Assembly (NCBI GenBank): GCA_963556255.1
Contig: OY744604.1
Location: 27,556,099 to 27,620,098, forward strand
DNA length: 64,000 bases
DNA from: Allolobophora icterica
Lineage: Eukaryota > Annelida > Clitellata > Crassiclitellata > Lumbricidae
Direction of reading: 5' to 3'
A model generated the notes under the pieces. That model did not search any database, was not told the origin of the DNA, and saw only the letters and a list, made by a program, of their open reading frames with translations. A program made the translations under genes and the position numbers. Below, piece after piece: positions 26,401-40,300 of this stretch. Each line of letters starts with the position of its first letter. The first letter of the stretch is position 1.

Positions 26401-29400
26401 AATTGGAATTACCAGATCGGCGCTACCATAGAAGAGGACTCTGATGGAAAGTTGAACATTACCGGGCTTTTCAATAACCAAGCCTACCACACGATCGCCA
26501 TCTCCTTATCGTATTTGGGAAACACTCTGATGCAACGCTTTGGCGACAAGGAGTACCACATCGAAACCATAAACCACCCACTTCCCACGAACTCCTCGAA
26601 ACAGGTCGTGCAAACCATCGTTAATCGGAAAAGGAGTGAATTTTATTACTCCTTCTGTGTGTCTTTCGGATTGGCCTTCCTGTTCCCCACTTTCCTCGTC
26701 TTTCTGATCAAAGAACGAATGTTGGGAGCCAAGCACAGTCAACTCGTGAGCGGAATCAGACTGCATATTTTTTGGCTGGCTACATTTATTTGGGATTACG
26801 TCAACTACCTCGTTCCGTGTATCTTGATCATCGTCGTTATCCTGAGTTTTCAAACCGAGGGTTACTCGGAAAATGTTTGGTAGGTATACCGTGTTTAGAC
26901 ATTATCATCCAAATCTCATTCGTAGTGTTCATAATGCGACTATCAAGGGGATAACAAAACTAGAAAAAGAAGGACGTGGAAGAGCCAGAGGCACAGAAAA
27001 AGAGCAGAAAGAAGAAGAATCAGGAGAAATTGAAGTTTGTTAAGGACGAGAAGGAACTTGATGAGCAGCTAATTTTTGTTAAAGGAGAAAAATAGCAAAA
27101 ACAAATGAGAATGATAAGAGAATGAGTAGAAGAATACAGAGAAGAAAAAAGTGAAAAATTATGAAAGTGAAACGAATTGTGAATGTTATTGGGAGCGAGT
27201 AAGAATGAGACAATGGGAAGGATGAGAAAATTAAGAACAAATAGAAAACACGCAGAGATAAAGACGGAGAAAGTGACGAGAGGGAAGGGGCCGTCCATAT
27301 ATTACGTACGCAAAAATTCGGGAAAATTGGACCCCCTCCCCCCCCCTGTACGCAAGCGTACTTTCTTCCGCACCCCCCCCCCTGCGTACGTACGCTTGAC
27401 GCACACCCCCCCCCCCGAGAAGACCAGCCGCAGAAAGTGTCTCTCTGCACTTTAGGCCAGATTGAAGGATGAGTGAGGGCCAATATAGACAAATTATAGG
27501 TGTCTCGTTCACAGCACAGAATAACTTCACATGGCTTTTATATCATGTAATAAAATGCCATCGGACGACTATAGGACAATACAGAGTTATAAATAGGCTA
27601 ATGTGGACGTCATAATTCGAAATTTATTTTGCGTACGTACACATTTCGGCCACCCCCCTCCCCCCCCCCCCGTACGCACCCGTACGCAAAATCGCCAAAA
27701 TCTGACCCCCCTCCCCCCCCTCTTTGCGTACGTAATATATGGACGGCCCCGAAGAGATTAGTTTTTAGCACAGATATCTTGAATTTCCTTTCTCTTCCGG
27801 TAAGCTTTGACCCTCATGCTTCTACCTTGATGGATTATACAGTGAAAGGTTTTCGCAAAATCTGTGAGCTTTGACAATGGTTATTTTATGCAGATGTATA
27901 TTTTCAGGATAATCTTTATTGGTTTAATGCTATACGGTTTTTCCATGTTGCCCTTTACCTACGTAATGTCGAACATTATCGAAGAAGCGTCAGTCGGATT
28001 CGTTTGGCTTTTCGTCATCTACATGGTAACAGGTAAGGAGTTACATTATATCCATCATGGTTTCCCTACTCTTTTTGAACTTAAGTCACAGCAAATCCGT
28101 TATGCTTCGCCAAGCGTTCCAAGACAAATGATTTTAAATATCGCTTAAATATAGCTTCGATATCATTTACCTTCAATTAAATATTCTGCAATGGATAAGC
28201 AATAAGCAAAAGGACGTACCTCGAAAATATTTCTTGAAAAAATCGCAGTAATTCAAAATCAAATACTTCGCTAAGATTTACAGTAGGCCTATTTGAGCTG
28301 TAGCGGTGTAGGCGGGTCCAAAATAAACTTAAGCAGTATATAACCGTTAACGGTGTTCTAATCTGACCGAAACATTGTTATTTCAACGACGGTTATGCAG
28401 CCGACAAGAGATTTAGATCTGCAACGTTGTTTCATAGATCACAAAATCTGTGTAGAGTCTACATTCTGCTTCTGGTCATTTTGAAGGAATATTTACGACC
28501 ATCAGTTTTGTCCAAATGCAAATGCAATCGCCCAAAGGTACTTCGCAAAGTGCGGAATGGGTATACTACGTCTTGTTTCCCTGTTACTGCTTCATGGCGG
28601 TTCTTCAGAACATCTACAACAACTACAACCAACATAAAGACTGCAACCAAATGGCCAAAGAAGTGAAACTGGCCGGTTTCTGCGTAACTTTGGAACAGCG
28701 TGGTCAGTCCAGTCCTTGTTGTCCAGGTTTAATATATATATATATATTAGGGTGGTCCTTAGCTCCATGTAAAAAATTTGTTGGGGGAATTTTAAACGAG
28801 GCACCCTCCAAACTTTTAGTTTTAGGTACAAAAATAATAATACTGAAAAGTTTGTGGAGATTTTATGAGTTTTAGAGGTTGCTACCGGACATAACATAAT
28901 TATATCAAATATATTGTAAAAACGCACACAATACATAGAATATTGTATAGGCCTACTATTCTTATGCACAAATTCAAAACAAATTCTGGTGGGCAGTGGT
29001 GGACGGTAGTATTTACTATTTGGGTCAAGACACACAAGTGAACATTAAAATGTTTAGTTCCAGTTACTACTTAATGTATTAATGAATCAGTGGCTTTGTT
29101 CCTGTCTGGATATCTGTGACGATATTCCAGAAACTGCTTGTGATCCTCGTTATTTGTTTGAAGCTTGTTATACTCGTCCATGAGTGCCACTCCACGCTCT
29201 GCTATGTATTTCACATCTCTTACTGAGGTGGCAGTGGTCTTGGCTAACTTGTAGTTCTCATCGTTTGGCCAAGTATCAACATCTTGTTGGATGAAACTTG
29301 CTGGAATGCATGTAATGCTGAAGAATCTTCTAGTGTTTTCCGTGATAAAATTTTCCAGTTGCTTCCAGCTGATCAGAGGTTACCTGGTATTCTCTTTAGT

Positions 29401-30612
29401 GGATGTTCGATGCCAGTTTTGTCCAGAGGAGCAGCCATATGGCGCTTGATAAATCAATGGAGACCCCATCATCAAAGAACGCAAAAGTCTCCGATTCCTC
29501 CAACAGATACCGGAAGTGACCCGGAAATGTCTTCATTGCAACCTCTCCATCCGCACAATTTTTCTCCTTGTTTATCAATCTGTCAATGTCCTTCAAGAGC
29601 TCCAAGGTCTATTCGAGGAGCCAATGGTGCATATGATGCTTGAAACAAGACTTTGACATATGGCATTACTGTGAACAAGCAGATGTCAGCTATCCCCTTT
29701 TCTTCTCTTCTTGTCAACTTGAACTGTCTCTTGAACATCCAGATCTTAAGACTATTAATACTCTTGGCCATCCACTTTGTTCTATGCAGCCCAGCTGGTG
29801 CTCTGAATGATGTGCCCCTGGAATAATCGCCGCCGAAGAAAGTGATGGTCAGCTCCAAAAGTTTGACAGGAAATTGCTTCTTGTAAAAACTCATCGGATG
29901 TCACTGTGTTCTATTTTGATCGGTCTATAAGTCGCCAGTTTCTCTGGAATCTCTGATAATCATTATGTCTGGACCTTGGGATGGACCAAGAGAAAGCATG
30001 ACCACTGCCTCCAACATTATTTTTAGTATGTGATGGCGACATGCACGCCACAACTTATCCTTGTCCAGCCTATGCTCCAACACAATGATATAACTATAAT
30101 TTGATTAATAACTACTTACTGCTGGCTTACTTATTGACATCTTTTCCATAATGCATTTGGCAACCATTTTGTTTCATATTGGGTTTCTTAAAAAGTATAC
30201 TGCTTACTTTGTTAGTCAAAGAAAAACACTAAAAGACCACTGAGTTTGAAAAAATAAATAATTTATTTCTACGTTTGTTTATCAAATAAATAAATAAATA
30301 AATAAATAAACATGAGTACTATTAGGGTATACTAATTGCTATAAGTCATTTAGTGTTCAATCATGAATTTCACACACAACTGGATGTCACTTTGCAATTT
30401 TCTCACCTGCTAACATCAGTCCAATTAAGAAAATTGCAATGGCTAGTCTAAATGAATTCCTCGTGGCATAGGCTTAAACTTTAGCATCTGGTAGCAACCT
30501 CTAAATATTGTCAGATCCTCTTCAAATTTTTTCTGAATTTTTTCTTCATCAGTAGAAACAAAAGCACAGGGTGCCTCATTGTGAAATCAGACTTTCAAAA
30601 ATAAGGACCACC

Positions 30613-30663
<51 letters not shown>

Positions 30664-33600
30664 GTTTATTGATAGAGACAAAACTAGTTGTCACACCGCA
30701 ACGAGGTACATCTAATAGGGACAATGTCTGAGAAATAACATGTCAATTCCTCTGGCATATTGAACTCTAGATATAAAGTTTTTATCATCTTTGTCAGGAA
30801 GCTCGATATGGTTGAAGGTTATAACGTCTCTTGGCGAAGGTTTGAACAGCATCGCAGGACATGGAATTCGTAGCACACAACCCCTCGTAACAGGGCCACG
30901 TCAGCTTCTGCGGCCATTTCCTCAAGGCTCGACGCTGACACAAGCAGAAACTCCAGTCGCTGCACCCGGCGCCGCATGCGCTTCAGTTTGTCCCTGCCCT
31001 CCTTAATTGCAAAAGCACCCAGCAGGGACGGCTTACACGAGAGGGGCCACCGCCGTGGATCCAGCGACCACGTGCAATGCGTCAGGTGGAGGGCCATGAG
31101 ACCTTAGCACTCTCAGAGCATAATAGTGACCTGGAAACTTTAGAAATTCCGCGTTCGCGTCGTCACGTAAATTAAACAGGAAATAGAAATACTGAAGAAT
31201 GGCCGCACAATCCAAAATTTGAATGTATAAATATAATGAAAACGGCATTGGTGTGTTCTTGCAACAAACTGTACAAAATTTAGAGCTATGTAGATTATAA
31301 AGTTGTTTTGCAACTCGCTAGGTCAAGCAACCCAGAATAATGATTACTGTACAATTCAAACTGAAATTTTGTTTAAGTTATAGTCTACACTCTATGGTAT
31401 TAAAAACATGCCAGAGTACATTCTGGAAGTGAGTACACGCTCTCCAGAGGTGAGTATACTAAAATTACTTTGTGATGTGAGTATACGGTCTCTAGAGGTC
31501 AGTACGCAGTGTATATCCGCGTATACCCTCGTCAATAGCCCGGATCGTAACGTCGAGAATTTTCATTAACGTCACCATCTCAACGTCCAAAATGAGCCCT
31601 GAAGGCTCGGGAATTACCCGTCGCGCAACAATTGTCGTCAGCATATTTTCCGTCCTGTCTGCAGAAAGGATCGCACGGAGATCGGAAGCATCGATCATAT
31701 AGGACGCAGAGCCGACCCCCGAGCCCCGTATCACGCTCGTATAATATTACTGATCGCATGGAAGAAGTGCAAACCGTAAACTTAGTGGCGTGCTGCGAAA
31801 AATTTTACTTCCCAATTGTAGGCTTATGTATTGTCGTGGATACCAGTCTGTGAAAGTTTTTGGACAAGGGTGGAATGCTTGACGGAGTCAAATGCTTTTG
31901 GGAAATCGAGTGAAACCAGAGTGACGTATGAATTGTTTTTGAGGATGACGGTTGTATGATGCAGAATGGGGACGAGCGCCGTCGTCGTTGAGCCGGTCGA
32001 TCGAAAGGTGTATTTCTCAGCCAACTGCAGTAACATTGGCCTTTTCGTGAATTCCCGATACAGGCAGATTTGATTTCTCTTGCGACCATTCGCGATAACA
32101 CTGGTAGTATAAAGTCTACTGGAGAAGACGGCGAGTTAACCTTTGGTGCTCTGAGTATTGTTACAGCCTTCCATTGAGCCGGGACGTGTGTTTAAGAGCT
32201 GTGCTAGGACGTCCGCGAAGACCAGGGACGCCAGCCGTATGTACAACGCAAGAACTCCGTCCGCTCCCTCGACGGGGTAGTGCAGATGGTCTAGAAGGTG
32301 GAAGATTTTTTACTAACTGTGAACTGTTGGCCCGGATGCATCGTTAGTCGTCGGAGAGGTGGCTCATACTGGCCATCACTTGAGATCTCTGTATAGTGCC
32401 CGTTTAGTTCCTCGGTAGTTAATGTATTCTAGGACTGTGCGCGCGACCTGCCATTGATGACCTCATTCACACTGCGCCACAGCTTCTAGGAACAACGTTT
32501 GGGGTCACTACATCGCAAATAGACTTTAGTGGCCTTCTCGGTTAGTTTTCTCACCCTTGTAGCAGAGGTCGAGGACTCCTATATTGGCTCGGCCCTCAAA
32601 ATCCGATTCTTTTTGCGAAGGAGGAATTTCTAGCCAGGTTGAGCTGGGACCGGCCGAGGTTTTGGTTATTGAGTGAAAGGGGTAGACCTCGTAGGATTTA
32701 ACCAAAGGCCTCTGCGTCTCACCAAGGCTAAGGGCACCAGCATGTCCGCATCCGGGAGGAGACGCAAGAGGGTCGCGTGTTGTGCACTGCAATTGCCTTC
32801 CGAAATTGACCCTCACCGAGTTCTTGTTTTGTGCGACGACAGCCCTACATCCCGTCGCAACACTGGCCTCGTGGTTTTGATAGCTGACGTGACTACTTTA
32901 TCTTCACCTGTTCGCAGCACCGTTCTGAGATCAACAGTCGATCCAAAGTGTTCTCCCTCCTTGTCGGCAGCGGCGTAGCTAGGATATTTTCCAAATACAT
33001 CAAATGGCCATTTAAATTTTAGTGAAGTTAAATATGAAAAATTCAGATAGTATATGGTGACCCTTAATTAATGCTCAATGGGGCGCCAAAATCATACATG
33101 AGAACTGGTGAGGATATAACTAGATTGGGGGGATTAATGTCATAAATTTATTTGTGATAAATTAGTTAAAATCGCATTAAAATTTAGAGTAAAATTTTTT
33201 AATCCTCATTTTGGCACCCCTTTCCTTTGGCGCTCGAGGACATATGTATCCCCTACACCCTCTAGCTACGCCTCTGCTTGTCGGTGCATGGATCATTGGA
33301 AAGAGACCTTGTTCGAACGTGGTTGAGCTGGGAGTGCTTCTGAGTAGGCAATCTTGAAGGGGCGCTATATAAAACTACTGTAATAATAATAGTAATAATA
33401 ATAATAAAAATAATGATAATAATGTATGTATTGTAGCGGATTTGGGCCCTGCATAAAATTTAATGAAAATGAGCCTAATTGAACCTAAAGGGGTCCCAGG
33501 GAGGTCCACACGGGGTCCTAGGTACCTCATGGAGGTCATGAGCGGGGCCTAAGGGTTCTGGCGCGAATCCAGGTACCTCACAGAGATCATGGGGGAGCTT

Positions 33601-34255
33601 AAGAGGGCTCCCAGGATAGAGGCATAGGGATCCCAGGTACCTCACAGAGGTCATGGGCGGGGCCAAAGGGTCTTGGCGCGAACCGAGGTATCCCACGGAG
33701 ATCCATGGGCGGGGCTTAAGGGTTCCATGTAAAGAGACATAGGGATCCGAGGTACCTCACTGAGGTCCATGGGCGGAGCAACCCGAGAGGAGGGGTTGGA
33801 GTAGGGGTTGCGAAGGGGGTTGTTGGCGCCACTTACCCATATAAAAGGGGGCTTGCGCAGGGCTCTGCGCGTTCTGTAGGGGTTTTGTTCTCCGGTTTGG
33901 TAGTGCAGTTTTGTGAGTTGATTATTGCGTTGTCGGTAGTTCTATAGTTTTGTTCGTTCATTTTGTCCGGAGTATTGCGTGCTTTGGGCTTGCGAGTATT
34001 GTGTGCGTTGAGTGTGATCGTAATTGAGGCTGTTTTAAATCTTTTGAATCGATCTGGAATATATTTTGTCTGGCGAGAGCCTAAAGGAAATTCAGTTCAT
34101 TTGGATAATAAAAGAAAAGTGTTTCACAAATTACTCGTCTGATCACATGTGTTCAAGAAGTCGGTCCGTCAGACTTGCCTAAGCCCTTCGACAAAAATCG
34201 GAGGCCTTATCCACGCGTAGCAGCAGTAGGAATACCATCACCACTGCCGCGTCTG

Positions 34256-34335
<80 letters not shown>

Positions 34336-37300
34336 CAGACTAAGATTTTCGCCACAGTATTATACATGCATTTATGTATGTATACTGCATAGTGTATGAC
34401 TGTATGCATATAGATTTGTATGTATGCAATAATCAGGTTATTTGACATACCCGGTTATTGTCTCTTACTTAGGCTACACTACAATTCACTGATTTTGCGT
34501 TATTTCTTCCTCACTGTAATGTAGCTATGATGACTTACCTTCTTATTATATAAACTGTATTTCGCCATAACCTGGCAGCAGAATATACACGCCTAAGAAT
34601 TGACACGATTAATTTGTACTGTGTGCTATTCACCATTTGGTGCAAGAATAAGGTATGTCGACTAACAGCAGACGATTTTGCTTCATACTGGTCAATAACC
34701 AGGTGTGAAGCAAAATGTCGTGAAAAAAACATTAATGTTATCTTTTGTACTGCATTATGTAACAATTTCGTGAAAGACAGTAATAAATCACATGGTGCTT
34801 CAAACAGCTTGTCGATATCTCGTAAAATGGCTTAGATGCAACAGTTTGAAGTGTCAAATCTTTGAAGCCATTTTCCCAAAACTAAAAAAATTCGACATGC
34901 GTTTGTGGTTTCCCGTCTGGACTACTGTAGCGCCCTTTACGCTGGCCTCCCAGCTGCCCGCCTTGGGTGTTTGGACCGGGTTTTGCGTGCAGCCGCACGT
35001 CTTATTGGTCGCATCCCCAGATTTGGCCAGGTTTCTCTTTATATGCGGGATGTTCTGCACTGGCTCCCTTTCCCGCTGCGGATCGCCCATAGGGTCTCTT
35101 CACTGGTTAGGCGTTGTCTAGAGGGACTTGCTCCCCCATACCTGCGGGAGTTGTGTCGCTCCACCTCGGGGGTCTTGCGGAGATCTGCTCTTCGCTCGGC
35201 TGACCAGGCCGAGCTATTGGTCCCCCGCACGCGGACAGCCATTATGCAGCGACGTTCTTTTTCGGTCGCTGGACCTGCAACCTGGAATGGCCTTCCTGTT
35301 GCACTTCGCCTGGTCCCTATGACTCACTCTACCTTGTTTCTTGCAAACTTAAAAACTACTCTCTTTAGCCGTGGTTGGACTAGGAGCGCTCCTGAGTAGA
35401 TAACCTTGAAGGGGCGCTATATAAAAGCTCATTAATAATAATGATAATATTGCTGCGGGCCCTTCAATTATCTGCCATCAAATTTTGTGTGGAAATTTAC
35501 CTAGTCGGGTAGCCCTGCCTAGCGGGACTCTGTCCCTTTAGGTTCGCCCATTGCCTTCGGTGACAATTGTAAATTCTTAAATGCTCATTGTAAACTAACC
35601 ATTCAAAATTATCTGAATCGGAAACAATGTTACTTAATTACTGAACTTACCCTCTGATTAATTATTTTTACTTAAAAAACTGCTGTATTTCGCCTTAAAT
35701 CGCATAGATTCAAACGATTTGTTAACTGATTGTCATGGAAAGCAATAAAGATAAATTGATTGATTGATTGATTGATTGATTGATGTATTTTGTTTGTTTA
35801 CATGTACGCATATATGCATTTGTGCATGTATGACATGTATAAAACAATACCTCCTGATATCCGTCTCTCCTCGAATATATTTCTATTTAAAACTCACTTA
35901 AAATCGTTCCTATTGAACACCGTCTGTAACGATACATAAGCATTGGATATAAAGGATGACCTGAAGACTCTTTGGGGCACACGTCGGCGTGTGGGCCACC
36001 TCTTACTTTTACACTTTTACATTCTTTCTCTTTCTTCTGTTTATCCCATAACTCTTTCTTTCTTCAGCCACCGATCTAGAGATCCATGTTAATTAAGATT
36101 AGTTAAGTAGCTTAGTTATTACTGTTTCTTTTTTTTTCCATTTTTTGGGTTTGTTTTTTCCTTCAACGAAGGTATATTATCGGTGTGCCTCGTATTTGTT
36201 TGGTGAGCGCTAACCGGCGCTATATTTGTAACTATTTCTATATAGAAGGTGCAACCGAGACCTCCCTTTGACGACAGTCCTACAAGCAAAGTTCATTTAC
36301 CAAGTAGGTGTCCCGACCTAGCGGGAAAACTCTTCCCTTTAGGGTCACCTTTTGCCTCCAGTGACGTGAATAACTAACAATTCTTGTTTACAAGTTCAGT
36401 GTGTCAACGTTTTGGATGCAATGAAAGATTTGATTTGATTTGATTTGATATATGTCTACGTGCATATGTATGCAGATATGCCGAAAGAGTTTCCGAATAG
36501 AAAATTCGGAGGAGCGCTTACACATCTACTGAATAAATTAACGATAAACTTATTTATTTAAAAGCCTTTCCACAGCGAACTCCTCTTGCGCAACATTTCT
36601 TTGTCTGAAAGACAATGCCTGTTAGTGTTCTGTATCTGTAGATTGTAACTGTTTATGTTCTTGTTTCCATGTACAAACAACCATTGTACTTTCATATATA
36701 CGAACTCTTTTCGCATTTCAAGGCAACTGCGGCGAAAACTGAAATGGTTGACAACTACCTGTCGTGGACGTTGCCTGGGGTTGGGCGACCATTTGTCTTT
36801 ATGGTCGTTCAAGGCATCGTTTTCTTCTTCATTCTCTGCATCATCGAAACCGACTTTGTTGGACGTCTACTGAAGGTGATGACCCCGAATCGAGTTAGAC
36901 AAGCCACGCTCACCGAGATGGACACTGATGAACATGGAAAGACCAGTGAAGACTCGGATGTAGCAAATGAGAGACAGCGCATCCGGTCGACTCCGATACA
37001 GGAACTCGTCAAGACCGAATCAGTCGTCATCCAGGATCTGACGAAGCTCTATGGAAACTTTTTGGCCGTTAACCAGTTGAGTATCGGAGTCTCTCAGAAG
37101 CAATGCTTTGGTCTCCTCGGCGTCAACGGAGCCGGAAAGACGACCACCTTCAAGATGCTGACCGGAGAAATCCGGCCATCCTTCGGAAGCTCCTATATTG
37201 CCGGGATAAGCGTCCAATACGACGTTGCAGAGGTGCGTCAGAAGATTGGTTACTGTGCACAGTTTGACTCCATCATCGACCAGATGACTGTTCAAGAGAC

Positions 37301-40300
37301 TCTCTGGATGTACGCATGCGCGCACGGAATTCCGGCTGAGGTCCGACAAGAGGTCATCGACCGACTCATTGAACGTCTGACGCTCAGGCAATACACTAAC
37401 AAACGAGCGGGAAATCTCAGGTGATTGCCATTATAAAACCTGCGCCAATGGGAACTGTGATCTGTGTTCAAATTTAAATATGTGATAAGAAGTGAAGAAA
37501 TTTAGAAATAATTAGTCTCCTCCTGTGCATCCATGTACCGTTTGTAAAAGGTGAAGGCACAGTTCTCGATACGCTCCCGATCTTTAACCTTTGCCTTACC
37601 TGACCTTTTGATACCTTACCTTTGCTTTCGTGTTGGTACTCTTTTGCCTTACCTTTCCCTTAGAAGGCTTACCTTATGTTTTAACAATTTAAAATAGCAC
37701 ATCATATCTAAATTACTTGTTCTGTATTGTATAACGTTGTTGGTAGCGGTGGAAACAAGCGTAAGTTATGCGTGGCCGTTGCGTTGATGGGAAATCCAAC
37801 GGTCGTCTTCCTTGATGAACCGACAACGGGCGTCGATCCAGAAGCCAGAAGACACGTCTGGAATACTCTGGCCGCAGCACGAAACGCCGGCACCACCATC
37901 ATACTCACGTCGCACAGGTACATCCCCCCTCTAGTTCTGCTTATGCTCAATGCCCAGATATATCGGATTATTATGGACATATCATATTACAATTTTATTA
38001 ATTCACTAATTAATCAAACCATCGGGCAACCTAATTCATTCGTTCGTTCGTTGGGTTTTTAGTCATTTGCTGAAAATCTCTGTTTTCTGTTTCTGTTTAT
38101 TTCCTGTAACGTAGACTGACAGTTATGCAGTATACGCAGTAAGTTACATTCATAGGGGTTACGAGGCGGAGACCCAACATGAATCCCGCTAATAGGGCCA
38201 CTGACACTGTGAATAATGCACAGAGACTTGAGCGCATGGCAGCTAGTGTAAAAAAGTAGGTACTAGAAACACATCGCTACCCATGAGGTCACTTACGTAA
38301 TAATACATTATGTAGCTTACATCAAACAAATACATCTAAACTAACATATCTTAATTAACAAACCCAATAATGCAAATCGGGAAGATAATGGCGTAATTTA
38401 TTCTTGTAATTGGGCAGAGAAGGTAATTGGCGGATAAATAGGTGTATCGTTTTCCAAAGTGTAGCCCCTGCATTTCTAGTGGATGACAACCGAGTGTTTG
38501 TATGAGCAAAGGGTTGACGATAAAGCTCGGATCCTCTTGTAGAATAGGAGTGAACATCTATACAAGTAAAAAGAGCCCTCTATACACCACAGGTAATGTT
38601 ATGTTCATACCGATACTTAAACTCACCCAGCTGAGTAGTCCTAATTTGTTCAATTTTTAACAACTTGTAATCAAGAAATAGCATATCTTATATGTCAGTA
38701 TGTGAACCATATGGTGTGCCTTCCACGCAGCGGATTGCTCGTTTATTTAGGATAGTGAGTCTTTGAAGGTTAGATTTATAATTCGAGGCCCAAGTTATAT
38801 TACAATAAGTGAGATATGGATAGATCAGAGTGTAGTAGACGGCTTAGCCGAACATGAGGTGGAAGTTTATACGCGGCTCGTTTCAGAATTCCAATATTCT
38901 TAGCTATTTTAGAGGAGATAGCTTGTATGTGAACTTTCCAGGATAAATGCTGGTCTAAAATTACTCCCAAGAATTTGGATGAACTTGTTTGGGTCATTGG
39001 AATATTATCAATATATAAAATATTTGAGTTGGTGTTACAGATTTTCCAATGAGATTTAAATAGGATATAATAAGTCATATCTAGATTGAGGGACAATTTG
39101 TTGGCACGAAACCAATTGGCAATCCGAATAAGTTCATCATTCACTGTTTGATATAGGAAGGTAAGGGATTTATGAGAATAAAAGATGTTAGAGTCGTCGG
39201 CAAAGAGGATAAAGTACATGAGCTAGGGAGGTCGTTAATAAAGATATAGAATAGCAACGGTCCTAAGTTCGATCCTTGGGTATGCACCGTTGAAGTAGAC
39301 CAGCTGTGACCGGTTCTCGAGGTAGTAAGGATGTCTCATAGTAAGGATGTCGATGACATAGACCCACTTGTCGCTTCTCCCTCTATAAACCACTCAAACC
39401 ACTTAAGTTGGATTCCTCTTATACCGTCGTTATTAAGTTTTCTACCGTATCAAAGGCTTTGGCCAAGTCGAAAAAGAGACCAAGGGAATAATCATTATTC
39501 TCTAATGCTTCAGATATTTTATACTGAATGCTCAGTAATGGCATAGACGGGGAGTGACCCGCTTGGAATCCATGTTGAGAAGGATAAATAATTTAAGTTT
39601 TCTTCAAGAAATTTACTTAGTCTTTCATATATTAATTTTTCAAAGATGTTAGCGAAGAATGAAAGAACTGAAATCGGCCTCTAATTACCTACGTCGCTCT
39701 TCTCCCCTCTTTTGAACATTGGGACAATTTTTGCAATTTTTAGAGCATTACTAAATATACCAGTATTGAAAGAACAGTTGACTATCTCGGACAATGGTCT
39801 AGCAATATTTATCATAGAGGGAGAAGCGAAAAGTGGGTCTATGTCATCGACTCCCTTACTGTGAGATAAACGAATAGTGCGACACAGTTTAATGATTTAA
39901 TCCGGAGTTTTTTCTTCGAGACCAAAAGAGTTGTTACCCCAAGGCTTAAATAATCTTCAAATGGGGATATTGGATCAGGTATAAGTTTATTCTGAGACAG
40001 AATTTGGGCAATTTCTGTAAAATAGTTGTTAAATTTATTAGCTATCTCTTCCACTAGTCCAAGTGCAGAACAGATGAAGCTCCAGGTTCTCCTAAGATTA
40101 TTACTACTGTTACAGAACTCCTCAGTGTAATAATTTTTCAGCTCGAATTCGAATAGATTTAAATTTATTTCGGAAAGTGGTAAATTTTTTTGTTAGACTC
40201 GTTCGGATTTTTTAGATATTTTAGGTATAACGCATTTTTTATTTTGCAGAATTTTTAAAGACCTTGAGACATCCACGGATTTTTATACTTAGTCCTTTAT

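Noticed and set aside
26881..26883. TAG stop ending the large TMD2 exon
   Set aside because: It lies in the intron. The donor G|GTAGGT is conserved in the minus copy and the spliced Trp codon continues the frame at 27908.
34179..34448. Ser-Leu or Arg-Glu repeat protein over the GA tract
   Set aside because: The frame exists only because of the dinucleotide repeat.
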